The position numbers were made by a program, and so were the translations under genes. DNA of 54,039 nt from positions 1 through 54,039 of the forward strand of contig JAANXF010000022.1 of the NCBI GenBank assembly GCA_018263395.1, written 5' to 3'. Of the stretch, positions 1 to 6,716 are shown piece after piece. The stretch comes from Methanonatronarchaeales archaeon. Lineage in GTDB: Archaea > Halobacteriota > Methanonatronarchaeia > JAANXF01. The notes beneath the pieces were generated by a model, which had not been told where the DNA came from, searched no databases, and was given only the letters and a program-made list of their open reading frames with translations. Position 1 is the stretch's first letter. Every line of letters starts with the position of its first letter.

Positions 1-165
1 TCCGAGTTACCGGTTTACTGGAGCTTGAAGCTCTCTAAATATAAAATGTCTGTGTATCTATAGTGTTTGACGAAACTTCTTTAAGATGATAATCCTCCTC
101 TCGTCGTCGGGGACAGGACAGGAATCGTTGGAATAAATTCTCAAGAAAGTTACGACAATCACTAT
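1..165. repeat. 165-bp direct repeat, copy 1 (divergent promoter region)
   Basis: Bases 1-165 recur at 6237-6401 with four mismatches, all in the last 45 bases. The copy starts exactly at the window edge, so it may extend further left. It contains a TATA-like AT block at 35-46 readable on both strands. In copy 2 the left neighbour is a minus-strand cupin gene and the right neighbour is a plus-strand remnant. The repeat is therefore probably a duplicated divergent promoter region with the first codons of a surface-protein gene. Confidence 0.9.
35..46. promoter_or_regulatory. Bidirectional TATA-like element in repeat copy 1
   Basis: CTAAATATAAAA resembles an archaeal box A in either orientation. 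On the plus strand it lies about 25-30 nt before a possible transcript start near 65-70, followed by an ATG at 86 that soon hits a stop. The same element is at 6271-6282 in copy 2. This is a motif call only. Confidence 0.45.
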
Positions 166-660
166 AATCCAGATACGGGGAATATTACAGATAGTTATAC
201 GTCAGACGTAGTATCTGCATGGTCAAGTGGATTAGCTTGGGATGGTAATAATCTGTGGTTAGTCAACGGATATGATGACAATACGTTGTATAAACTAACG
301 ACTACGAAACCGACCCCGACACCCACCCCTTCACCAACACCTACGCCTACGCCTACACCTACGCCTACGCTTACATCAACACCGACTAAGACCCCTACTT
401 TAACCCCAACACCGACACCGTCACCAACAATAACTCAAACGCCTACCTCTATACCAACCTCCACGCCCACCGCCACCCCGACCGCAACCAAGACCTCTAT
501 AACAACTCCTACCCCATCACCCACGAAGACACACACTCCGACTGAGCTGGCAAACAAGAAGAAGACAACTACGCCCACTTCTACTCCGGGACTCACAGCA
601 CCGACCGCCCTTGTAGGTTTAATCCTTGGCTTGTTCGTGGCCTTTACCAAAGAAAGGTGA
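85..660 (+). pseudogene. Remnant of a Thr/Pro-rich anchored cell-surface protein
   Basis: An open frame runs from the stop at about 82 to 660 but has no ATG or GTG at its start; the first TTG is at 286, after the conserved part has begun. It encodes a beta-propeller-like stretch ([15 protein letters not shown]), then about 70 residues of PT-rich linker, then a C-terminal tail: a PGL motif, a hydrophobic helix and basic KER. That tail resembles PGF-CTERM signals used by archaeosortase to anchor surface glycoproteins. Its first part is inside the 165-bp repeat. The promoter and an ATG at 86 are out of frame with it, so I infer an internal deletion or decayed 3' end of a larger gene. It could still be expressed from TTG 286 as a short protein, but that would lack a signal peptide. 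Confidence 0.55.
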
Positions 661-735
661 GCTCCAGCCCTCCCCATCTCCTCGCAGGAGCCACTCGCGG
701 CGCATGAGCGAGGGGGAGAGGGACAAGAGATGGCC

Positions 736-759
736 TTGAGGTCAAATGAACCACCTCAA
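736..759 (+). terminator. Possible hairpin terminator after the surface-protein remnant
   Basis: TTGAGGT (736-742) and ACCTCAA (753-759) form a 7-bp stem with a 10-nt loop, followed by an A/T-rich tail. It lies 76 bases after the remnant's stop. There is no strong T-run, so termination is only a suggestion. Confidence 0.3.
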
Positions 760-773
760 TAAATAATACCATT

Positions 774-924
774 GAGCCTGTCCAAAAAACCCCATAACCC
801 CTCCCTGGCTGTTGACAAATATCTTATCTAAACCTTTTAGACGCCTGATATATTAATATCCGCAACAATATATGGCGTAATAATTAACTATTAGAGTAAC
901 CTAAATTATTTTTCGGACAGGCTC
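774..924. mobile_element. 151-bp MITE with terminal inverted repeats and CATT target duplication
   Basis: GAGCCTGTCC at 774-783 is exactly inverted at 915-924, and the match continues for several A/T bases after one mismatch. The element is flanked by CATT on both sides (770-773 and 925-928), a 4-bp target-site duplication. The interior is AT-rich and has no ORF. Ends beginning GAGNCTGTCC and 4-bp duplications are typical of IS5-type families, so this is probably a non-autonomous derivative mobilised in trans. No transposase gene is in the window. Confidence 0.8.
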
Positions 925-946
925 CATTAAAGGAACAATACGGCCT

Positions 947-1258
947 ATGAGCGACGAGGAAGAGAAGCCAGCTCCAGATGAGGTATACTGTAGAAGTTGC
1001 GGAGAAATAGTTAAAGAAGAGGCAGTGATATGTCCAGAATGTGGAGTGAAGCTACAAGAGGAGCCGATTTCGACAGATGGAGAACCTAGTAGGTTAGATT
1101 TAATCCAGACCTATTATCAAAACCATACCATAAGATTTCTTTTTCATGCTTTTATGGCCATTATCACGGGCACTATTTGGCTCCCTTTACTGGTTGGTTG
1201 GTGGATAGGAATATTTCTAAATGAAAAAAAGGTAAAGAAATTAAAAAATATGCAATAA
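947..1258 (+). CDS. Small zinc-ribbon membrane protein
   Basis: This 103-residue protein has an acidic N-terminus, a four-cysteine zinc ribbon (YCRSCGE and CPECGVKL, about residues 15-34) and a hydrophobic segment around residues 63-92 that probably forms one hairpin or two short membrane helices. It ends in a Lys-rich tail. This fits the zinc-ribbon-plus-TM small proteins common in archaea, whose function is generally unknown. It starts 22 bases after the MITE, so its promoter may lie inside the element, where the AT-rich right end has TATA-like sequence. Base composition is AT-rich compared with the core genes. I do not recognise a specific family. Confidence 0.75.
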   Translation: MSDEEEKPAPDEVYCRSCGEIVKEEAVICPECGVKLQEEPISTDGEPSRLDLIQTYYQNHTIRFLFHAFMAIITGTIWLPLLVGWWIGIFLNEKKVKKLKNMQ

Positions 1259-1396
1259 GGGAGTCTTCGGCCTAAAACAAAACGGCCTGACTCTGAGTTA
1301 ACCCGCGGACCCAACGGGCGCAGATAACCATAGTCGCACCTGAGCCGGAAATGTTTAAAAAAAAATGGTGCGTCGCTACACCCCGGCCCTGACATC

Positions 1397-1485
1397 CACC
1401 TCTTCACAGCAGGCTCTCCGCCGACTGAGGAGGGCCCGGTCGCGGCCTGAGCGACCTTGTGGGGCGTGCGAGACTTGAAGAGGTG
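1397..1485 (+). ncRNA. Candidate structured RNA (three-stem fold)
   Basis: A perfect 10-bp pairing closes the element (1397-1406 with 1476-1485). Inside it are an 8-bp stem with one G-U pair (1412-1419/1429-1436, 9-nt loop) and a perfect 6-bp stem (1438-1443/1451-1456, 7-nt loop). A TATA-like TTTAAAAAAAA lies at about 1352-1362 and a T-rich stretch follows at 1498-1515, so a transcript of roughly 1380-1510 is plausible. The segment is GC-rich within an AT-rich neighbourhood and has no convincing ORF. It matches no RNA family I can name. Confidence 0.4.
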
Positions 1486-1509
1486 AATCGCCCCAATGTT
1501 TATGTTATT

Positions 1510-2109
1510 TTATTTCAAATGAAATATGGAGGAGAGGTGGAGAATGGGTAAGAAGAGTAAGAAAACCACGACGGTCCGGATTGATGAAGACCTCCACAGG
1601 TGGGCAAAGGAGAACGGGATAGCCTTCTCAGCCTTTCTAGAGGCCAGACTGAGGGATTGGAGGGAAAAGCTGGAAGGAGAACAGGGAAACGGTGATAAAA
1701 ACGGTTTAAAACCCTTAGAAAGCCCTTCGGCGCTTGAGAAATGCGAGGGACCGGATTTGAACCGGCGAACCCCTGCGGGAGTAGGCCCTGAACCTACCGC
1801 CTTTGGCCTAGCTCGGCAACCCTCGCCCGCGGCTAAATCACGCTCAGGACCCTTTGAATTTCCCTTCTTTTCCTCCCCCCGATTGTGCTCTTTTTCAGCA
1901 TTCTTCAACTCCCGCTCATGAATGACTTTGAAACCGTCTGGAGTAAGAACGTAGTAGAAGGGTTTCTCAATATTGGTATCCGTTGTAACCCGTCCGTTCC
2001 TTCCCAAGAAAAAGAGAGCGGCCTCGCTTTCGTATTCCGTTAGCCCAGTTCTTGCGGCAATTAGGTCTATATCCTCATTGTTCCGTAAACCAGAAACCTT
2101 TACAAGCAT
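1510..2109 (-). CDS. Winged-helix-like ORF running into tRNA-Leu
   Basis: The first ~75 residues read like a small winged-helix protein: a helix with ARTGLTEYESEAALFFLG, then a beta-wing-like segment (KPFYYVLTPDGFKVIHE) and a charged helix. After about residue 94 the frame passes through tRNA-Leu and a stretch antisense to the ribbon-helix-helix ORF, so the real protein probably ended earlier and its stop has been lost. I read it as a truncated accessory gene. No family is recognised with confidence. Confidence 0.35.
   Translation of the reverse strand: MLVKVSGLRNNEDIDLIAARTGLTEYESEAALFFLGRNGRVTTDTNIEKPFYYVLTPDGFKVIHERELKNAEKEHNRGEEKKGNSKGPERDLAAGEGCRARPKAVGSGPTPAGVRRFKSGPSHFSSAEGLSKGFKPFLSPFPCSPSSFSLQSLSLASRKAEKAIPFSFAHLWRSSSIRTVVVFLLFLPILHLSSIFHLK
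1544..1921 (+). CDS. Ribbon-helix-helix-like DNA-binding protein
   Basis: After a Lys-rich start the protein reads TTTVRIDEDLHRWAKENGI and then an amphipathic helix, the pattern of small MetJ/Arc-type ribbon-helix-helix proteins that bind DNA as dimers and often act as antitoxins or plasmid-type repressors. The GAGGTGGAGA purine stretch just before ATG 1544 supports that start over the in-frame ATG at 1526. Only the first ~50 residues look like real protein. The frame then runs through the antisense of tRNA-Leu (1742-1826) before stopping, so the natural 3' end has probably been lost or replaced. No toxin partner is evident. Confidence 0.5.
   Translation: MGKKSKKTTTVRIDEDLHRWAKENGIAFSAFLEARLRDWREKLEGEQGNGDKNGLKPLESPSALEKCEGPDLNRRTPAGVGPEPTAFGLARQPSPAAKSRSGPFEFPFFSSPRLCSFSAFFNSRS
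1722..1740 (-). repeat. Conserved tRNA-Leu 3' trailer, copy 1
   Basis: This 19-base sequence lies one base beyond the 3' end of tRNA-Leu(CAG). It recurs with one mismatch at the same distance from tRNA-Leu(UAG) (9227-9245). It contains GCCGAAGGGC, able to form a small GCC/GGC hairpin, so it may be a trailer-processing or termination signal. Confidence 0.7.
1742..1826 (-). tRNA. tRNA-Leu (anticodon CAG)
   Basis: On the minus strand an 85-nt type II tRNA folds with acceptor GCGAGGG/CCCTCGC, D-arm GCC/GGC, anticodon stem GTAGG/CCTAC with loop TTCAGGG, a long variable arm, T-stem GCCGG/CCGGT and discriminator A. CCA is not encoded. There is a box-A-like AAATTCAAAG about 28-30 nt upstream. Two ORFs, one from each side, read into this gene without a stop, which suggests rearrangement around it. 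Confidence 0.95.
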
Positions 2110-2274
2110 TTTCGTATATGCGGTTCAGCACCTTCGCCCAGTTCGGTCCCTCTTCCATACGGCTTCGGCCCTTAAATCGTCGGCAGACGTTAACCCGGTT
2201 TACCGGGGGTTCTGTGAAACTATTCGCGCAGAGCCTGCGAAACCAGGGGTGAACGACCCGAAGACCGGGCGGGA

Positions 2275-2655
2275 TCATTCCTCTTCCGATTGAGACGGTA
2301 GAGAATCTTTTTTGATGACGTATGTACTGGCCACTTTGTCGTGAATCGCTTGTTTCTCGTCATCAAGCAGTATCCATAGTGCTCCGATACCAAGAAAAAT
2401 CCAATCAACGAATCTGCCAACTATCTCTCGCATCAACATTTTTCCAAACCCGAGATGCCTCTCCCCGTTACGATTAACAATTACAATCCCCATCACCTTT
2501 TTACCAAGGGAATCTCCGTATCTAGCTGTCCTGTAAAACCAATAGAAAATGTAGATTATCGTAAATGCAAGGATAGAGTCTATGAGGTAGGCAACAAACC
2601 TTGGTCCGAACCCGATATATGGAGTTTCAGCCTCTTTCGGCTCAAATTCCGCCAT
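2275..2655 (-). CDS. RDD-family membrane protein
   Basis: This 126-residue protein has the RDD-family pattern: a short N-terminus, FVAYLIDS at the head of the first helix (the Arg-Asp pair appears as R19 and D26), then a membrane helix, a Lys-rich loop after GDSLGKKVMG, a second hydrophobic segment, and the ending LLDDEKQAIHDKVASTYVI typical of the family (QAxHDxxAxTxVV). RDD proteins are small integral membrane proteins of mostly unknown role, some linked to ion exchange. It sits at the right end of the AT-rich accessory stretch. Confidence 0.85.
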   Translation of the reverse strand: MAEFEPKEAETPYIGFGPRFVAYLIDSILAFTIIYIFYWFYRTARYGDSLGKKVMGIVIVNRNGERHLGFGKMLMREIVGRFVDWIFLGIGALWILLDDEKQAIHDKVASTYVIKKDSLPSQSEEE

Positions 2656-2745
2656 ACAAAGAGGCTTTCTCAGTTAGTAGATATAAAACTACCCGGTCGT
2701 TACGCCCCCGTGCTCTAAATCTTTTCCCATTTTTCCTTCCTCCAG

Positions 2746-3150
2746 TCACAGCCCGTCGAAGGAGACCTCTCCCCTGGGGGAGATCAGCACCCTGAACGGC
2801 TCCTTGACCAGCCGGTCCGTGACGTTCGGTTTCTCCCTGAGCTTCGAAACCATCTCGAGGGACCTCATCTCGACCTTTATCCCCCTCTCGTCCGCGAGCC
2901 TGTAGGCGTCCCTCGGTACCTCGAACAGGTCGGCGCCCTCCTCCACCTCCATCACGACCTCCGCGGTCAGCTTTCTCCACTCGTCCAGGGTCGCCCTCGC
3001 CCTCTCGACGTTTTCCCTGCCCCGTCTCTCCAGGAGAGAGACGTTGCTGCGGGACGTCTCGAGCCGCTCCGCGACCTCTCGCTGGGTCAGGTCCTGCTCT
3101 CTGAGCCTCAGGACCTCGAGCTGCCTCTCCGTGAGGAAGGGTTTTGCCAC
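2746..3150 (-). CDS. Tfx-family DNA-binding transcriptional regulator
   Basis: Residues 6-53 form a helix-turn-helix with FLTERQLEVLRLREQDLTQ followed by EVAERLETSRSNVSLLERR. The rest is the helical and beta C-terminal half typical of Tfx proteins, and the 134-residue length fits. Tfx of Methanothermobacter was described as binding downstream of the promoter of the molybdenum formylmethanofuran dehydrogenase operon, linking the family to Mo/W metabolism. This copy is divergent from a tungstate-type transporter with a 72-bp intergenic region, so control of that transporter is a reasonable inference. The start is GTG. Confidence 0.85.
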   Translation of the reverse strand: MAKPFLTERQLEVLRLREQDLTQREVAERLETSRSNVSLLERRGRENVERARATLDEWRKLTAEVVMEVEEGADLFEVPRDAYRLADERGIKVEMRSLEMVSKLREKPNVTDRLVKEPFRVLISPRGEVSFDGL

Positions 3151-3222
3151 ACCGAAGGATGACTCTCGTTACGGAAAACGCTTTCGCAACCGTTAATAAG
3201 AAACCGATTTACGTTACGTGCG
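3151..3222. promoter_or_regulatory. Divergent Tfx / tupA promoter with repeated CGTTACG
   Basis: The 72-bp gap contains CGTTACG at 3167-3173 and again at 3212-3218, the second just before the tupA ATG. TTAATAAG at about 3193-3200 is a good TATA box, 25-28 bases before the ATG, so tupA is probably leaderless. The repeated heptamers are candidate operator half-sites, an inference from position and repetition only. Confidence 0.5.
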
Positions 3223-4170
3223 ATGTCGGTGAAGGGGGGCGCCTCGACAGCCCTGACGACGCTTCTTGCCCTGCTTCTGGTATCCTCGGCGGGTTGCGTG
3301 GTGGGTGACGGGAGCGATTCGGGTACCTCATCCCCGAGGGAGCTCGTGCTGGCCACGACCACCAGCACGTACAACACCGGGCTGCTGGACGAGCTGAACA
3401 GGGAGTTCGAGGAGAGGTACGGCGTGAGGGTAAAGGTGCTGCCGCAGGGCACCGGTGCGGCCCTCCAGACCGCGCGGGCCGGGGACGCGGACCTCGTGAT
3501 GGTTCATGCGCGTAGCCTGGAGGACGAGTTCCTCGAGGACGGGTTCGGTGTGAACCGCCGGGACCTCATGTACAACGACTTCGTCGTGGTCGGACCGGGC
3601 GGCGACCCCGCCGGGGTCTCGGGGGCGGACTCCGCGGCGGACGCCTTCCGGAAAATCAGGGACTCGGAGGCCACTTTCCTCTCCCGTGGCGACGACTCGG
3701 GGACCCACACCCGGGAGCTGGAGATATGGCGCTCCGCCATCGGGGGTCGGCCGAGCGGTTCTTGGTACCGCGAGGTCGGCAAGGGCATGGGCGCTACCCT
3801 GGTCCAGGCCGACCAGGCGGACGCGTACACCCTGGCGGACCGCGGCACCTTCCTTTCCATTGAGGGGAATACAGATCTGGAGGTCGTGGTGCAGGGACCG
3901 CTGAAGGGTGGCGACCCGGCGCTGAGCAACCCGTACGGCGTAATGGTCGTCAACCCGGCGAGGTACCCCGGGGCGAACTACGAGGACGCCATGCTGTACG
4001 TCGGTTTCGTCACGGGGCCGGCGGGGCAGGAAATAATCGGGGGCTACGCGGCTGGGGGTGAGCGGCTGTTCCACCCGGGTGGTCTGAGCGAGGAACCGAA
4101 CTTCGAGCAGTACGTGCCGGAAGGGGCGCTGAAAGGCGATACGCCGGCGGAGTGGCCGGCGGTAGATTGA
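3223..4170 (+). CDS. tupA: Tungstate-type ABC transporter substrate-binding lipoprotein
   Basis: A 315-residue secreted binding protein. The N-terminus is a signal peptide ending in the lipobox SSAGC, with Cys25 as the predicted lipidated residue. The mature part starts with ATTTSTYNTGLLDELN, the TTT/S oxyanion-binding signature of TupA/WtpA-type proteins, followed by QGTGAALQTARAGDADLVMVHA. It should bind tungstate or molybdate outside the membrane and deliver it to the permease encoded 9 bases downstream. Order and spacing (tupA-tupB-tupC) match the Tup system, and the family is better fitted by tungstate than by molybdate (ModA). Specificity cannot be proven from sequence. Confidence 0.88.
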   Translation: MSVKGGASTALTTLLALLLVSSAGCVVGDGSDSGTSSPRELVLATTTSTYNTGLLDELNREFEERYGVRVKVLPQGTGAALQTARAGDADLVMVHARSLEDEFLEDGFGVNRRDLMYNDFVVVGPGGDPAGVSGADSAADAFRKIRDSEATFLSRGDDSGTHTRELEIWRSAIGGRPSGSWYREVGKGMGATLVQADQADAYTLADRGTFLSIEGNTDLEVVVQGPLKGGDPALSNPYGVMVVNPARYPGANYEDAMLYVGFVTGPAGQEIIGGYAAGGERLFHPGGLSEEPNFEQYVPEGALKGDTPAEWPAVD

Positions 4171-4179
4171 GGGGACGAG

Positions 4180-4968
4180 TTGAGCGGGAGAAGACGGGTT
4201 GCAGGGATGGTCGTCCTCGCAGTGGTTGCGGCACTCCTCGCGCTGAGGGGCCAGGAGTGGGTGATGTTCATCGGCGGAGGCCTGTTCCGGGCCACGGAGC
4301 TCCTCACCTCGGGGAACCGTTACGTGCTGTCGACGCTCGCGGTGTCGCTGAAGGTGTCCACCGTGTCTGTTACAGTTTCCGCCATCCTGAGCACGGCCCT
4401 GGCGGCGCTCCTCTCCTTCGGGGGCTTCCGGTACAGGGATCTCGCCGTCGCGCTGGTGAACACCGGGATGGGCCTCCCCAGCGTCGCCGTGGGACTGCTC
4501 GTCCTGCTGCTGCTGACGAAGGACGGCCCCCTTGGCCCCCTGGACCTCGTATACACCCCCGCCGCGATGGTCCTGTCCCAGGTCGTGCTCGTGCTGCCCC
4601 TCATGACCGGTATCTCGCACGCGGCCCTCGAATCGGTCTCCCCGGGCGTAAGGGAGGCTGCCCGTTCTCTCGGTGCGACCGAGACCCAGGCGGCCCTCCG
4701 GGTCGTGAGGGAGGCCAGGTTCGGAATCGCCACCTCCATCTTGGCGGGCTTCGGTCGAGCAATCTCCGAGGTCGGAGGCGTCCTCATAGTGGGCGGAAAC
4801 ATCAGGATGGCCGACGGCACGTCGTACACCCGGACCATGACCACCGCCATAAGCGTGGAGGCCCAGAAGGGAGACTTCGAGGAGGCATTGGCCTTCGGCG
4901 TACTCCTGGTCGGCGTGGTCCTGCTCGTGGCCCTCGTCGCGAACCACCTGCAGAGGAGGGCGCCTTGA
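4180..4968 (+). CDS. tupB: Tungstate-type ABC transporter permease
   Basis: A 262-residue inner-membrane permease with five to six hydrophobic segments. The binding-protein-dependent EAA loop appears as AARSLGATETQAALRVVREA (about residues 160-180). The ending IVGGNIRMADGTSYTRTMTT is typical of TupB/WtpB-like permeases. It begins with TTG nine bases after tupA and its stop overlaps the tupC start in TTGA, so the three genes are almost certainly one transcript with translational coupling. It forms the membrane channel for tungstate or molybdate uptake. Confidence 0.88.
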   Translation: MSGRRRVAGMVVLAVVAALLALRGQEWVMFIGGGLFRATELLTSGNRYVLSTLAVSLKVSTVSVTVSAILSTALAALLSFGGFRYRDLAVALVNTGMGLPSVAVGLLVLLLLTKDGPLGPLDLVYTPAAMVLSQVVLVLPLMTGISHAALESVSPGVREAARSLGATETQAALRVVREARFGIATSILAGFGRAISEVGGVLIVGGNIRMADGTSYTRTMTTAISVEAQKGDFEEALAFGVLLVGVVLLVALVANHLQRRAP

Positions 4969-5735
4969 CCCTTTTCGAGGTGAGGGGCCTTTTCGCCGGT
5001 TACGACGGGGAGGACACTCTGCGAGACGTCTCGCTCGAGGTGGAGAGGGGCGAGGTGCTCACCGTCATGGGTCCGAACGGTGCCGGAAAGACCACGCTAC
5101 TGGGGGCAATGAACGGCAGACACCCCCCGAGCGGTGGAGAGGTCGTTTTCGACGGCGACGACCTGTACTCGTCGAGGGGGAAACGGCTGGAGGCGAGGAG
5201 GAGGATGGGTTACGTATCTCAGGAGAACTCCCTCTTCGACGACACCGTGAGGGGCAACGCGGAGTACGGCCTGCGGGTCAGGCGGACCCTCGCGGAGAAC
5301 GTCCTGGACAGGGCGACCAGCCTGCTCGGAGGGGAGTCGATTCACGGGGAGCGGGTCACGGAGGTCCTGGAATCGGTCGGCCTGGCCTCCATCGCCGAAA
5401 GGCCGGCCGGCGACCTCTCCGGCGGGGAGAGGAGGAGGCTTGCCCTGGCCCGCGCCCTGGCACCGGGGCCGGACGCGCTGCTGCTCGACGAGGTCACGGT
5501 CAACCTGGACCCCAGAAACGTGGCGATAGTGGAGAACCTGATAAGGGACGAGGCGGCGGGCGGCGTCGCGGCAGTCATAGCCACCCACGACGTCGGCCAG
5601 GCCGCGAGGGTTTCGGACAGGGTGGCGGTGATTCTCGGCGGCGACGTGGCGGTTAGCGGGGCAGTTGACGAGGTCCTGTCGGGCTCTGGAGACGCCGACG
5701 TGGACGGGTTTCTCGACGGGGAACTCGTTTACTGA
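4965..5735 (+). CDS. tupC: Tungstate-type ABC transporter ATP-binding protein
   Basis: A 256-residue ATPase with Walker A GPNGAGKT at residues 36-43, signature LSGGERRRLALARAL, Walker B LLLDE and switch THD. After Walker B it reads DEVTVNLD where most ABC ATPases have DEPTxxLD, a mild oddity. I start it at TTG 4965, overlapping the permease stop, because the domain begins immediately (LFEVRGL). It energises uptake by TupB. It ends convergently with the cupin gene, whose stop begins at the next base. Confidence 0.88.
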   Translation: MTLFEVRGLFAGYDGEDTLRDVSLEVERGEVLTVMGPNGAGKTTLLGAMNGRHPPSGGEVVFDGDDLYSSRGKRLEARRRMGYVSQENSLFDDTVRGNAEYGLRVRRTLAENVLDRATSLLGGESIHGERVTEVLESVGLASIAERPAGDLSGGERRRLALARALAPGPDALLLDEVTVNLDPRNVAIVENLIRDEAAGGVAAVIATHDVGQAARVSDRVAVILGGDVAVSGAVDEVLSGSGDADVDGFLDGELVY

Positions 5736-6200
5736 TTATATCAGTCGGTTGGAGTCCAGTGACCAGTCGTGCGCAATCTCGTCCGTGTCGGAGGGGAGCA
5801 CCTTGTGGTCCGGGTCGTCGGAGTCGATGATCCCCGTGGAGGCTATGGCCAGCAGGGCAACGCCATTCCCGGTGTTTTTGGAGCCAAAGAAAACGCCCGG
5901 TGGGACCTTTACGAGTCTCGGGCTCCTCTCACCGATGTACTCCGTAACCGTCTCCCTGTGGCTCTCCCGATCCTCCCTCGAGTCGTGCATGGCCAGATGG
6001 ACTGTCCCCCTCATGCAGCACAGGTACTGCGTGTACCTCCCGTGCATACACCAGGGACTGACGGCGTTAGGCCAGATGGCCGATACCCTGAGCATTTCGG
6101 CTCCGTCGAAGAATGGCCAGTCACCGCGGAAGACCGACAGGACCCATCCACTTCCGTCCTCCTCCAAACCTATATCCGTGCTCTCCACTTCTTCTCTCAT
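5736..6200 (-). CDS. RmlC-like cupin protein 1
   Basis: A 154-residue single-domain cupin similar to dTDP-4-dehydrorhamnose 3,5-epimerase-like proteins. The fold is suggested by YLCCMRGTVHLAMHDS, RSPRLVKVPPGVFFG and GNGVALLAIAS. The residues usually catalytic in RmlC are not obvious: where RmlC has R-G-x-H the sequence reads PWCMHGR, so true epimerase activity is doubtful. It is paralogous to the cupin at 6717-7211. Its upstream region is the 165-bp repeat (from 6237), which contains a TATA-like element facing this gene about 70-80 bases before the ATG. A sugar-nucleotide or surface-glycan role is possible but unproven. Confidence 0.7.
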   Translation of the reverse strand: MREEVESTDIGLEEDGSGWVLSVFRGDWPFFDGAEMLRVSAIWPNAVSPWCMHGRYTQYLCCMRGTVHLAMHDSREDRESHRETVTEYIGERSPRLVKVPPGVFFGSKNTGNGVALLAIASTGIIDSDDPDHKVLPSDTDEIAHDWSLDSNRLI

Positions 6201-6236
6201 CTTCCCCTCCTACCTCGGCGGAACCGGCGTCAATCC

Positions 6237-6401
6237 TCCGAGTTACCGGTTTACTGGAGCTTGAAGCTCTCTAAATATAAAATGTCTGTGTATCTATAGT
6301 GTTTGACGAAACTTCTTTAAGATGATAATCCTCCTCTCGTCGTCGGGGACAGGACAGGAATCGCTGAAATAAATTTTCAGGAAAGTTACGACAATCACTA
6401 T
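6237..6401. repeat. 165-bp direct repeat, copy 2 (divergent promoter region)
   Basis: Same sequence as 1-165 with four differences. It sits between cupin 1 (minus strand, starting at 6200) and a plus-strand stretch with no intact gene. After base 6401 the two loci are unrelated (AATCC versus GTGCG), so the homology ends sharply. Confidence 0.9.
6271..6282. promoter_or_regulatory. Bidirectional TATA-like element in repeat copy 2
   Basis: CTAAATATAAAA, identical to copy 1. On the minus strand it would drive cupin 1 with a leader of about 45 nt; on the plus strand it would drive the gene that once lay at 6402 onward. Confidence 0.45.
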
Positions 6402-6716
6402 GTGCGGGAGCCGGGAAGTGGGGGTATCGAGTTACTCGCCGGTGACGCGTCAGGGATGGGTACGGCGGGAGGAAATCTAACGCCGTACCTCTACCTCGAC
6501 GCCTTCAGGGAGACATATGCGGTCCGGACCTGCCTGGAACCACCGGCGCGTTACTGCAGGGCCTCTCGGTTGAGCACGGCGAGGACCCGACGTCTGCCTA
6601 CACGTCTCCGGTCGGTAAGGTTGCTCCACCGACGCCGAGCCCTCGCTCCGGACCGTCGAAGAATCGGGCCCGCGGGGGGAGTTACGCAGAGGTCCCTGAC
6701 GGGAATCTGTCCCGGG
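6402..6716. other. No intact gene; possible decayed surface-protein coding sequence
   Basis: The frame that continues out of repeat copy 2 stays open but its composition looks like non-coding sequence (Arg/Pro/Ser-rich with no domain). A different frame gives PTSAYTSPVGKVAPPTPSP, reminiscent of a Thr/Pro linker. I see no start, domain or anchor that would support a functional gene. It may be a frameshifted remnant equivalent to the one at 85-660. Confidence 0.35.

Noticed and set aside
296-540. Repeating CCNAC-type units in the surface remnant as a CRISPR-like array or satellite
   Set aside because: They encode a Thr-Pro linker, have no spacers and drift in codon use; a normal surface-protein linker.
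3151-3222. Molybdenum-cofactor or tungsten riboswitch upstream of tupA
   Set aside because: The region is only 72 bp, the transcript looks leaderless from its TATA box, and no known riboswitch core is visible.
3328-4947. Very long open frame antisense to tupA and tupB, and a similar frame over 4152-5735
   Set aside because: They are shadows of strongly recognised genes in GC-rich DNA, with Arg/Gly/His-rich low-complexity translation and no domain.
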